Shown here: positions 26,871-34,917 of the stretch, piece by piece
Layout of the letters: each line of letters starts with the position of its first letter
How positions within the stretch are numbered: the first letter of the stretch is position 1
Source of the DNA: Mesorhizobium wenxiniae
GTDB taxonomy: Bacteria; Pseudomonadota; Alphaproteobacteria; Rhizobiales; Rhizobiaceae
DNA length: 64,000 bases
Direction of reading: 5' to 3'
Assembly: GCF_002284535.1 (NCBI RefSeq)
Contig: NZ_NPKH01000014.1
Location: 124,001 to 188,000, forward strand
The notes under the pieces: model-generated
Told to the model about the DNA's origin: nothing
The model's database searches: none
The model's input: only the letters and a program-made list of their open reading frames with translations
Made by a program: the position numbers and the translations under genes

Positions 26871-27410
26871 CTAGAGATCCCGCTGCAGAGCACAAAGCCG
26901 TATGGCGAGCGCTTGGGAACGCTGTCGCGCTTCGACAAGAAACGCAACATGACAGTAGGCGCAGGCTGCAGTGCCCAGAAGCAGCACCAGGCTGTTCTGC
27001 CATGTGAAATCGAGGATCAGCGAGAATGGATGGCCGCTGGGCGCGGTGAATGCCGCAATCGTGCTCGCTGTCTCAGAATGGCTGCTGGAAGCGATCATCA
27101 ACCCGACGAAAAGCAGAGCGACGTGGTTGGTAAGGAAGAAGAACGCGGCCGATTTTCTCGTCCGGCAAGCCATCCAGCAGACGATCGACGCGGCGGTCAC
27201 GATGGCGGCATCAAGGACCATTGAACCGCCTAGATAGAGGTCGACCTGCTGCCAGAACATCGTCGACAAAGGGCGTAGTTCAAGCCAGATCCGCCACATG
27301 ACGGGGCTGGCCGGATAGGTTCCCAGCAGGAACGTCGCTGCTCGCTCCCCTGCCAGAATCAGAAGGATGAGAGCTGGAAAGGCAAAGAGCAGTAGCGGCT
27401 TGCGCGTCAT
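26871..27410 (-). CDS. Four-helix integral membrane protein, unknown function
   Basis: The 179-residue product has four hydrophobic helices (about 4-22, 62-82, 87-106 and 138-158). The ATG at 27410 follows GAGGGAAC, a good ribosome-binding site; an ORF extending 60 codons upstream is rejected because it lacks such a site and its sequence is polar. The gene is convergent with the tad operon and stands alone. No family is recognised. Confidence 0.65.
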   Translation of the reverse strand: MTRKPLLLFAFPALILLILAGERAATFLLGTYPASPVMWRIWLELRPLSTMFWQQVDLYLGGSMVLDAAIVTAASIVCWMACRTRKSAAFFFLTNHVALLFVGLMIASSSHSETASTIAAFTAPSGHPFSLILDFTWQNSLVLLLGTAACAYCHVAFLVEARQRSQALAIRLCALQRDL

Positions 27411-27746
27411 GTTCCCTCGACAATCGATAAGCAGAATAGGCTGCAAAGATTGCGCGAGGCTTAATGGACGGCGGGCTCTTCCCGAATAGAGGCGCTTCTG
27501 AGCCACGGCCCCGGTGAGTCGCGGCAAGCAACATTGATCATAGGCGCAGGCGTCCTGCCACAACGTAGCGAGCAGCCCGCTATGTGCCATTTTCGCTACA
27601 TTCCCGAAACTTACCTGTTTTAAGCCGGCGCTGAATCAATAAACCCTCACATATTCCAAGAATTTGGCGGATAATCTGTCAAAGCTCGGTGAGAAGGCTT
27701 GGCCATATAAAAACGTACAGAGCAGAAGCGTGGGCGGGGTAGAAAT
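27411..27746. other. Intergenic stretch without a visible gene
   Basis: This stretch lies between the four-helix membrane protein and the HlyD remnant. It probably holds the leftward promoter of the membrane-protein gene. Any coding DNA ahead of the HlyD remnant is too decayed to recognise here. Confidence 0.5.
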
Positions 27747-27961
27747 GGATACGACAGCCTGGTCGATCAAAAAACCGGTGGGCCCTTTTACCAGGTACGT
27801 GTCACGACAGACAAATCGACGCTCGAACGGGATGGCAAGGCTTGTTCCATCATCCCGGCATGATCTGCTCAGTCGACATCAAGACGGGACGCAAGACGAT
27901 CCTGAGTTACCTTTTGAAGCCGATCAACAAGGCGCGTCAGGAGGCTATGAGTGAGCGCTAG
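27747..27961 (+). pseudogene. C-terminal remnant of an HlyD-family secretion adaptor, frameshifted
   Basis: From about 27747 the frame reads YDSLVDQKTGGPFYQVRV and continues to ACSIIP, then hits TGA (27861-27863). In the next frame, from 27860, it reads MICSVDIKTGRKTILSYLLK and goes on to a TAG at 27959-27961. Together these match the end of type I secretion membrane-fusion proteins (HlyD/PrtE type). One lost G in the IIPGM codons explains the break. Only about 70 of the usual 400 or more codons remain. Confidence 0.8.
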
Positions 27962-28589
27962 CGCCACCTCTCCCCCCACCAATCCTGATCCACTACTCCT
28001 GCCGCTCGCCAACGAGGATTTTGCACTGGAATTTCGAGTTGTGGCGCGTGGCGGAATGCGCCGCGGGATCCGCCTGGAGCGGGCTTTTTGGATATCGCTG
28101 AAGCGGATGGCTGAGAGCCGGAAATGCACGATCGGCATGCTGATCGATGAGATAGCCGGAAATCAGGCACAGAACGGCAACCTGACATCGGCAATCCGGG
28201 TAGCCTGCATACGCGGTCAGGCGGAGCAAAACGTGACGTTGAGTAAGCTCGCGTCAATAAGGACGATCAACGCCATACTGGCTGCCTGCCCCTCGCCCGC
28301 ATTTGCCTTGACGTCATCGAAGAAGATCCTGACTTTCAATGTTCCGTTCCAGCAACTGGTGAAGCGCCAACTGCCTTCCGGACCAAACGACGATGCGCGG
28401 CACGACCTCAAGCTGGCGCTGGACCTCAACGTTGCCGACATTTTTGCGCGCCTCGACCTCGACGGCGACACTCCGGTCACCAGCGGATTTGCCATCGGCG
28501 CCGGCGAACGCCAGTACCGTGGTCAGTTGAGCGCCGTGCGGGCGCCGGTGATCGAGCCGGAGCTGCTGATAGCGTTCGTCTTTGGCTAA
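27951..28589 (+). CDS. Ribbon-helix-helix domain protein
   Basis: The 212-residue protein has a GTG start inside the end of the HlyD remnant. Residues about 30-70 (VVARGGMRRGIRLERAFW, KRMAESRKCTIGMLIDEIAG) fit the RHH_4-type ribbon-helix-helix fold, a DNA-binding dimer. Residues 75-110 are Cys-containing and helical, and the rest has no recognised domain. It was presumably the last gene of a secretion operon whose adaptor has decayed. A regulatory role is inferred. Confidence 0.7.
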   Translation: MSASATSPPTNPDPLLLPLANEDFALEFRVVARGGMRRGIRLERAFWISLKRMAESRKCTIGMLIDEIAGNQAQNGNLTSAIRVACIRGQAEQNVTLSKLASIRTINAILAACPSPAFALTSSKKILTFNVPFQQLVKRQLPSGPNDDARHDLKLALDLNVADIFARLDLDGDTPVTSGFAIGAGERQYRGQLSAVRAPVIEPELLIAFVFG

Positions 28590-28740
28590 ACCGGTTCCGG
28601 CAGTACTGAGCGGCAATCCTGCAAGACTCGTTGTGTAATTTTACGGGGATCATAGCCTGCTCCGAATCTTCGCCAGGAGCAACGACGCCGCCCTTGATGT
28701 CGGCCAAAATCCTCACGGTCGCCAGCCAGCCGCTCGATCG

Positions 28741-28890
28741 CTACGCGGGGAACCGCCGCTTCAGCCAGTCGAGCATGAGGGCGGTGACCTCCTCAGGCTT
28801 CTCCTGGCGGGACCAATGTCCGCAACCAGCGATCACATGTTTCTTGCTCGCGAATGGGTTGGTTCGCTCACGCTGATTACCCGGGCGCCT
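28741..28890 (-). pseudogene. C-terminal remnant of an alpha/beta hydrolase
   Basis: Reading leftward, the frame gives NPFASKKHVIAGCGHWSRQE and then PEEVTALMLDWLKRRFPA before TAG at 28741-28743. This is the end of an alpha/beta-hydrolase domain with the catalytic His in GCGHW. Nothing upstream of it survives: the ABC ATPase gene begins to occupy the DNA at 28898. It has no start codon and cannot be functional alone. Confidence 0.65.
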
Positions 28891-28897
28891 GCGCCAC

Positions 28898-29956
28898 TCA
28901 CACACGCCGGCCGGTTTTCGCGTCGAACAGGTGGGCGCATGCGCGATCGACTTCGATCCGCACCTGCGCGCCTTGCTTGAGCGGCAGCCGCTCGCGGAAC
29001 AGGCAGGAAATTTCCTCGCCGGCGCAGTCGACCTTGGCGAAGATTTCCGAACCCGTGGCTTCCAGGAGCGTCACCGTTCCTGGCATGCCCTGGGCGGTTG
29101 CGCGGATATGTTCGGGGCGGATGCCGTAGACAAGCTCGCGTCCTGCAGCGTCAGCCGGGCGGGCACCTTCCGGCAGCGGCAGGATCAGCCCACCGGCGCT
29201 GCGGAACACGCCTTCCTCGATGCGGCCGGCAATGAAGTTCATGGCGGGCGAGCCGATAAAGCCGGCAACGAAGAGATTGGCCGGCTGATCGTAGAGGTCG
29301 AGTGGCGCGCCGATCTGCTCGACCAGGCCGTCATGCAGCACGACGATCTTGTCGGCCATGGTCATCGCCTCGATCTGGTCATGCGTGACATAGATGGTTG
29401 TCGTGCCCAGCCGCTGGTGCAGCGCCTTGATCTCGCCGCGCATCTGGACGCGCAGCTTGGCATCGAGATTGGAAAGCGGTTCGTCGAACAGGAAGACCTG
29501 CGGGTCGCGCACGATGGCACGGCCCATGGCGACGCGCTGGCGCTGGCCGCCGGAGAGCTGACGCGGGTAGCGCTCAAGCAGCTTTTCCAGGCCAAGGATG
29601 CTGGCCGCATTCCTGACGCGGCCGGCGGTATCGGCTGGATCGGCTTTTTTGATCTTGAGGGCAAAGCCCATATTGTCGGCCACCGTCATATGCGGATAGA
29701 GCGCATAGTTCTGGAACACCATCGCGATGTTCCGGTCCCGCGCCCGCAGATTGTTGACCATGCGCTCCCCAATGGCGATCTTCCCGCCGGAGATCGTTTC
29801 AAGTCCGGCGATCATGCGCAGCAGCGTCGACTTTCCGCATCCCGACGGGCCGACCAGGATGACGAACTCGCCGTCGGCGATATCGACGCTGACGTCGTGA
29901 ATGATCTTGGTGGCTCCGAAAGCCTTCTGCACGTTGTTGATTGTTACCGATGCCAT
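28898..29956 (-). CDS. Sugar ABC transporter ATPase (UgpC/MalK-like), importer 1
   Basis: The 352-residue CUT1-type ATPase has Walker [19 protein letters not shown], signature [17 protein letters not shown], Walker [16 protein letters not shown], the switch His in [15 protein letters not shown] and a C-terminal TOBE/OB regulatory domain (about 235-350). It energises the two permeases encoded upstream. It is the last gene of the leftward importer-1 operon. Confidence 0.93.
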   Translation of the reverse strand: MASVTINNVQKAFGATKIIHDVSVDIADGEFVILVGPSGCGKSTLLRMIAGLETISGGKIAIGERMVNNLRARDRNIAMVFQNYALYPHMTVADNMGFALKIKKADPADTAGRVRNAASILGLEKLLERYPRQLSGGQRQRVAMGRAIVRDPQVFLFDEPLSNLDAKLRVQMRGEIKALHQRLGTTTIYVTHDQIEAMTMADKIVVLHDGLVEQIGAPLDLYDQPANLFVAGFIGSPAMNFIAGRIEEGVFRSAGGLILPLPEGARPADAAGRELVYGIRPEHIRATAQGMPGTVTLLEATGSEIFAKVDCAGEEISCLFRERLPLKQGAQVRIEVDRACAHLFDAKTGRRV

Positions 29957-29998
29957 TGGATTTCTCCGGGAAAAGAGTGATGTCCAGCTACTGCGGCT

Positions 29999-30820
29999 TC
30001 AGCCGCCCTTGACCGCGCCGGCGGTCAGCCCCGCGACGATCTGCTTTTGCGCGAACATGGTCAGAACCAGCACCGGCAGCGTCACCACCAGCGCCGCGGC
30101 GGCGAGCGGCCCCCAGCTCACCTGCTCATAGGAGAGCATGTTGTAGACGGCGACCGGCAGCGTGCGCGTCTCGCGGCTGGCGAGCACCACGCCGAAGACG
30201 AAATTGTTCCACGAAAAGATGACGGACAGGATGAAGGCGACAACGATGCCCGGCTTGGCGATGGGCAGGGCGACCAGCCGGAAAACCTGCCAGGAGCTGG
30301 CGCCGTCGATGTTGGCCGCCTCTTCCAGCTCCATCGGCGTGGTCTCGAAATAGCCGATCATCACCCAGACCACGATCGGCACCGTCACCACCAGGTGGAT
30401 GATGATCTGCGGCCAGAGCGTGCCGAGGATCCCGATCCATTGGAACAGCAAAAACAGCGGGATGAGATAGGACAGCCCCGGCGTCATGCGGGCGATCATG
30501 ATGACGACCGCCGATCTTTCAGCCTTGAGCCGCGCTATGCCATAGCCGGCCGGCACGCCGATCAGCAGCGCCAGCAATGTCGCCGTGCCGGTCACCAGAA
30601 CCGAATTCCAGAGATAGAGCAGGAAATTGTTCTCCTCGAACACCTTTACATAGTTCGACCAGGCGAAACGTTCGGGGATCAGGATCGGCGGATAAGCGCC
30701 GTTATCGATCTCGAATTTCAGCGAAAGCGAGATCATCCAGAGGAAGAACAGGATCGCCGGCGAAACGATGACCAGAGCCGCGAAAAACAGGCCGATCTGG
30801 TTGACCAGACGTGAGCTCAT
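29999..30820 (-). CDS. Sugar ABC transporter permease (MalG-like), importer 1
   Basis: The 273-residue inner-membrane protein has six predicted helices and the EAA-loop motif (EEAANIDGASSWQVFRLVALP), which docks the ATPase. The N-terminus (GLFFAALVIVSPAILFFLWM) is typical of MalG-type permeases. It ends 42 bp before the ATPase gene and abuts the other permease gene. Confidence 0.93.
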   Translation of the reverse strand: MSSRLVNQIGLFFAALVIVSPAILFFLWMISLSLKFEIDNGAYPPILIPERFAWSNYVKVFEENNFLLYLWNSVLVTGTATLLALLIGVPAGYGIARLKAERSAVVIMIARMTPGLSYLIPLFLLFQWIGILGTLWPQIIIHLVVTVPIVVWVMIGYFETTPMELEEAANIDGASSWQVFRLVALPIAKPGIVVAFILSVIFSWNNFVFGVVLASRETRTLPVAVYNMLSYEQVSWGPLAAAALVVTLPVLVLTMFAQKQIVAGLTAGAVKGG

Positions 30821-31801
30821 CTATTTGCCCTCCGTATCGTTCCACTGCGAGCGTTGGCGCAGCATCAGGAGGATGAAGGACAGCGCCACGATGACGATGA
30901 AGAACACCACGGCCATGGCCGAGCCATAGCCGATGTCGTAGTATGAGAAGGCGGTGTTGTAGAGATAGATGTTGATGGTTTCCGACGCCGTGCCCGGTCC
31001 GCCCTGGGTCATCGCATAGATGATGTCGAAGCTCTTCAGCGCATCGATGGTGCGGATGATTAACGCAATCATCAGGAACGGCGCGATCATCGGCAAAGTG
31101 AGGTAGCGGAATTGCTGCCAGGCATTGGCACCGTCGATCTCGGCGCTCTCGAACGGCTCGCGCGGCACCGACGCCAGCCCGCCCAGCACGATCAGCATCA
31201 CCAGCGGCGTCCACTGCCAGGTCTCGACCGCGACCAGCGAAGGGATGACCGTGTTGGCGTTGAATATCCATTCCTGCGCCGGGATGCCGACCAGCGATAG
31301 AAGGTAGTTGAGCACCCCGAGCTGGGGATGGAACATCATGGTCCAGACCAGCGCCACGGCAACGGGCGTTGCCATCATCGGCATGACGAAGACGCCGCGC
31401 AGCAGGCCGCGCAGCGGAAACCTGGCGTCGAAGATCAGGGCGGCGACAGTGCCCAAGAACATCGGCGCTGCCACCGACAGCGAGGTGTAGGTCAACGTAT
31501 GAACAAGGGATTCCCAGAATCGCGGGTCGCTGGCCAGACGGAGATAGTTTTCCATCGCGGCAAAGCTCCGCGACTGGCCGAGCGTCCAGCTGTTGACGCT
31601 CATCCAGAGCGTGAACGCCCAGGGAAACACGATCACGGCGCTAACGACGACGAGCGCCGGGACGACAAAGGGCCAGTAGTTGGGAGCCAGCCGGACCGAC
31701 TGGCTCTCCTCGATGGCCTGCGTCGCTACCCCGGTGCGATCCGTCGTCACCTCGGTGCGACCCGTCGTCACCTCGGTGCGACCTGGGGCGATGGTCGACA
31801 T
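30821..31801 (-). CDS. Sugar ABC transporter permease (MalF-like), importer 1
   Basis: The 326-residue protein has six or seven membrane helices and the EAA loop FESAEIDGANAWQQFRYLTLP. The ATG at 31801 overlaps the binding-protein stop (ATGA); a longer reading frame in the track of this strand is a shadow across the binding-protein gene. Residues 7-27 are three tandem copies of a seven-residue GRTEVTT-like unit, encoded by a 21-bp repeat. Confidence 0.93.
   Translation of the reverse strand: MSTIAPGRTEVTTGRTEVTTDRTGVATQAIEESQSVRLAPNYWPFVVPALVVVSAVIVFPWAFTLWMSVNSWTLGQSRSFAAMENYLRLASDPRFWESLVHTLTYTSLSVAAPMFLGTVAALIFDARFPLRGLLRGVFVMPMMATPVAVALVWTMMFHPQLGVLNYLLSLVGIPAQEWIFNANTVIPSLVAVETWQWTPLVMLIVLGGLASVPREPFESAEIDGANAWQQFRYLTLPMIAPFLMIALIIRTIDALKSFDIIYAMTQGGPGTASETINIYLYNTAFSYYDIGYGSAMAVVFFIVIVALSFILLMLRQRSQWNDTEGK
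31722..31784 (-). repeat. Three tandem 21-bp units in the permease N-terminus
   Basis: Units at 31722-31742, 31743-31763 and 31764-31784 encode, in the gene's direction, GRTEVTT, GRTEVTT and DRTGVAT. The two inner copies differ by only one base and the outermost has diverged. The repeat keeps the reading frame. Confidence 0.9.
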
Positions 31802-33138
31802 CAGCCCTGCTCGCTCCTGTCGAGAACCGGCTGGAACTGTGCGGTGGCCTTCTTCAGCTCCTCGGCAGGATCGGCCCCAGCAATCATGTTGGTCAACGCC
31901 ACGCCGTAGATGTCGCGGAACTCGGTGACCGGGATGATCACCGGCAGCGCCAGCCTGCTGATATTGCCGGACTGGACCACCGCATCGAGCCAGCTTGCCG
32001 GCATGGTGACGCCTTCGCGCACCTTGGGATCTTCCAGCACCGACTTGCGGAACGGCACGCCGGCGCCGGCCTGGAGCAGGCGTGCGCCCATGGCCGGGGA
32101 AACCGCCCACTGACAGAAGAGATAGGCAGCTTCCTTCTTTTCGCTGGAGGCGGTCACGCCGAGGCCGTCGCCAAACGTCCCGGAGGCATGCGCCTTGGGC
32201 CCCTTGGGCATGACCCCATAGCCGACCTTGCCGACCACGCGCGACTTTTCGGGATTTTCCATCGGCGGGGCAAAACCCACTCCATCGAACCACATGCCAA
32301 TCTTGCCTTGCAGGAAGGCGGACTGCGCTTCAGCCCAATTGAAGCCGGTGACGCCCGGAGGGGCGGACTTGGTCATCAGCCTCTGGTAGAGGGCAGCGGC
32401 CTCGATCGCCTCGGGCGTTTCGGTGCGCAGCTTGCCCTTGTCGTCGAGCGGCGTCATGTCGTAGCCGAGCATCAGCGACGTCCACACCGGCGTGTTGGCA
32501 TTCTTGAGGCCGCGGGCGACGAAACCGAAAGTGTTGGTGGATGGATCGGTCAGCGCTTCGGCGGCGGCCACCAGCTGGTCGAACGATTCAGGGTATTTGA
32601 GGCCCTTGGCCTCGAACAGCTCCTTGTTCCAGTAGACGATCCAGTAATCCACCGAGAAGGGCAGCGAACGCAGCACGCCCTGGCTGTCCTTGGCGAAAAG
32701 CATGCCGGCCTCGGCGAAATCGCTTTCGACAAGCCCAGGATCGGTCAGGGTCGGATCGGCCAGATAGCCTGATATGTCGGCCAGCCAGCCACCCTTTTCG
32801 AACTGGCGCTTCTGCACGTGATAGCTCAGATGAACGACGTCGAAGCTCGGCTTGCCGGAGCTCAGTTCGATGACCGTCTTCTGCCGCTGCTGTTGTTCTG
32901 GCGTCGCCTCGGCATTGACCTTGATGCCGGTCAGCTCCTCGAATTCGGCGATATATTTCAGGATGGTGTCGCTGCGCGGGCTTTTCACCAGATTGACGTC
33001 GAGCGTCGTGCCGGCAAAGCGCTTCCAGTCGACGCTGGCGGAAAAGGTCGGGCGAAGGCCCGCCAGGCCCGCTGCGGCGAGCGCCGTGGTTCCTGCAAGG
33101 ACTTGCCTTCTTGTTGGCTTAAACGGATTGGACGACAT
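31801..33138 (-). CDS. Sugar ABC transporter substrate-binding protein, importer 1
   Basis: The 445-residue family 1 extracellular solute-binding protein has a Tat-like signal (TRRQVLAGTTALAAAGLAG), suggesting folded export. The mature domain runs from about residue 40 and includes typical lobe motifs such as TGIKVNAEATPEQQQRQ. The ATG at 33138 follows GGGAGGAAGAA. It starts 62 bp after the GntR gene. The ligand is probably a hexitol, ketohexose or related sugar given the kinase/epimerase pair upstream, but this is inference. Confidence 0.92.
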   Translation of the reverse strand: MSSNPFKPTRRQVLAGTTALAAAGLAGLRPTFSASVDWKRFAGTTLDVNLVKSPRSDTILKYIAEFEELTGIKVNAEATPEQQQRQKTVIELSSGKPSFDVVHLSYHVQKRQFEKGGWLADISGYLADPTLTDPGLVESDFAEAGMLFAKDSQGVLRSLPFSVDYWIVYWNKELFEAKGLKYPESFDQLVAAAEALTDPSTNTFGFVARGLKNANTPVWTSLMLGYDMTPLDDKGKLRTETPEAIEAAALYQRLMTKSAPPGVTGFNWAEAQSAFLQGKIGMWFDGVGFAPPMENPEKSRVVGKVGYGVMPKGPKAHASGTFGDGLGVTASSEKKEAAYLFCQWAVSPAMGARLLQAGAGVPFRKSVLEDPKVREGVTMPASWLDAVVQSGNISRLALPVIIPVTEFRDIYGVALTNMIAGADPAEELKKATAQFQPVLDRSEQG

Positions 33139-33200
33139 TTCTTCCTCCCTGGGTTGCTGTCGTTGTGGGTAGTGTCGCGGCAGCCGCGAACCATACGTCC

Positions 33201-33860
33201 TCAGATCTGGAGCGCCAACCGGCGCGCGTTGTCGATATGCCGGCTGATCGCCTCGACCGCCTTTTGCGGGTCGCGGCTCTCGAGCGCTTCGATCACCGTC
33301 AGGTGCTCCTGCATCACCGGCACGACGCGCCCGTCGATACGGAAACGTTCCTGGTGGATTAGCCTGATCTTTACCGAATTGATCAGATACGCCTTGGCGA
33401 TGATCTCGTTGCCCAGCGCATCGATGAAGGTGTCGTGCATGGCCCAATCGATGTTCTGGGCCCTGGTTTCCATTTCCGGCGTCGGCGCCTGCGACAGCGC
33501 TTGAGCCAGCATGTCCTCATGCTCGTGCCGCAGGCGGGCGAGCTCGGCGTCGGAGGCGTTGACGGTGAACAGCGCCACCGCTTCGCGCTCCATGAACAGG
33601 CGAAACTGGAAGGCCTCGCGGATCAGGCTGATGTCGATATGGGCGATCTGCATGCCGCGCTGCGGGATGGTCATGAGAAGTCCCTCGGCCTCGAGACGCG
33701 GCACGATCTCGCGGATGGCACCAAGCGGCAGGCCGGTAAAGGCAACCAGCTCACGCTGCGACACGAACTGTCCCGGCCGCAGATCGCGGGCCAGCAAATG
33801 CCGCGTGAAGCTGGCATAAGCTTTTTCCCTGAGGGTGGCCGGTTCGCTGCTGTCGTCCAT
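33201..33860 (-). CDS. GntR-family regulator with FCD domain
   Basis: The 219-residue protein has an N-terminal winged helix (about 10-75; GQFVSQRELVAFTGLPLGAI) and an FCD ligand-binding domain (about 85-210) with His residues in AMHDTF and QEHLTVIEALE that usually bind a metal. It probably controls the DapA-like gene and importer 1. A palindromic site CTAACATGTTAG at 34810-34821 upstream of the DapA-like gene is a candidate operator. Confidence 0.9.
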   Translation of the reverse strand: MDDSSEPATLREKAYASFTRHLLARDLRPGQFVSQRELVAFTGLPLGAIREIVPRLEAEGLLMTIPQRGMQIAHIDISLIREAFQFRLFMEREAVALFTVNASDAELARLRHEHEDMLAQALSQAPTPEMETRAQNIDWAMHDTFIDALGNEIIAKAYLINSVKIRLIHQERFRIDGRVVPVMQEHLTVIEALESRDPQKAVEAISRHIDNARRLALQI

Positions 33861-33881
33861 TTCAGCGCTTCCCTTTGCCGA

Positions 33882-34766
33882 TCAGGCCGGCTCTGTCGCA
33901 AACAGCCTGTCGTAGGCGGCAGCAAGCTGTTGCCGCCCTTGCGAATCGATCGGCTCCAGCGGCGGACGGACCACCAGCCAGCGCTCGTCGCCGGTTTTGC
34001 GCGCCACCATGACCTTCACCGCCGGGATGACCGGATATTTGAGCAGTTCGAGCACGAACCTCTCGACACGAGCATCGTCGCGCCCGTCCTCTGCCATGGC
34101 GCGGATTTCGCCGGTGACGAAATTGGCCATGCCGGAGATGGCGCCCTGCCCGCCCTGGCGCACGCTTCTGGCCAGGTGCCGCTCGTCGCCGATCAGGATC
34201 ACCAGGTCGCCATGGGCTCTTAGCAGCGCCTCGCTGTAGCTCCAGTCGCCACCCGAATCCTTGACACCGGCGACCACGCCGGGAAAGGCGGCGCGCAGCC
34301 GACCGATCAGGCTGAGCGGGAGCGGCACCATGGTGACAGAGGGGATGTTGTAAAGCAGGACCCCGCGAGCCAGCGGGCCGAGCGCGGCGAAGACGGCGGA
34401 AAACCATCCGAACAACCCGTCCTCGCCTACATTCTTGAAGTAGCTTGGCGGAGCCAGCAGGATGTAGCGGACACCGCACTGCAAGGCATGTCGCGCCTGT
34501 TCGGCGGCGTCTTCGGCCGCATCGACCAGCACGCCGGCGACCAGTTGATGCGCCGGAATGCCGGCGGCCAGCATGGCCTCGGTGACAGTCCGCCGCTCCC
34601 CCCTTCCCACCGAGGCGCCTTCCCCAGTGGTGCCGAACAGCGTTGCGCTGCTGCAGCCGGCCCCAAGGCAAGCCCGGGCTTGCGCGACCATCGGAGAGAT
34701 GGCGATTTGGCCGGATGCCTCGAAAGGCGTGGTGAGGGCAACCGAAAGACCAAAGCGCGAGGCCAC
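33882..34766 (-). CDS. DapA-family aldolase/lyase
   Basis: The 294-residue DHDPS/NAL-family TIM barrel contains the catalytic Tyr in LLYNIPSVTM, the Schiff-base Lys in VAGVKDSGGDWS and the GTTGEG motif. Members cleave or condense 2-keto-3-deoxy sugar acids or dihydrodipicolinate. In a sugar-uptake operon a keto-deoxy sugar-acid aldolase is likelier than DapA itself. I chose the GTG at 34766, preceded by GGAGAG; a GTG 14 codons upstream has no such site and would lie against the operator. Confidence 0.88.
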   Translation of the reverse strand: MASRFGLSVALTTPFEASGQIAISPMVAQARACLGAGCSSATLFGTTGEGASVGRGERRTVTEAMLAAGIPAHQLVAGVLVDAAEDAAEQARHALQCGVRYILLAPPSYFKNVGEDGLFGWFSAVFAALGPLARGVLLYNIPSVTMVPLPLSLIGRLRAAFPGVVAGVKDSGGDWSYSEALLRAHGDLVILIGDERHLARSVRQGGQGAISGMANFVTGEIRAMAEDGRDDARVERFVLELLKYPVIPAVKVMVARKTGDERWLVVRPPLEPIDSQGRQQLAAAYDRLFATEPA

Positions 34767-34809
34767 TTCTATTCTCTCCAGATTTCGATGTTCAAGCAGT
34801 CTTAGCACG

Positions 34810-34821
34810 CTAACATGTTAG
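34810..34821. promoter_or_regulatory. Candidate GntR/FCD operator
   Basis: CTAACATGTTAG is a perfect 12-bp palindrome 44 bases upstream of the chosen start of the DapA-like gene, and the next gene is a GntR/FCD regulator. FCD-type regulators typically bind short palindromes with a TNGT-N-ACNA character. Confidence 0.5.
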
Positions 34822-34917
34822 TTGTAAATTGCGGCGGCGCCCTTTTCGAAACGACATCGAAATCGGCGTGAAGGAAGCGAATTTGGGCGGGATGCCGACG
34901 TTCCGTCAGCGCGATCC

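Noticed and set aside
26795..27007. Plus-strand frame with a signal-like start after the tad operon
   Set aside because: It uses a GTG without a ribosome-binding site, overlaps the convergent membrane-protein gene by 137 bp, and its mature part is unlike protein sequence.
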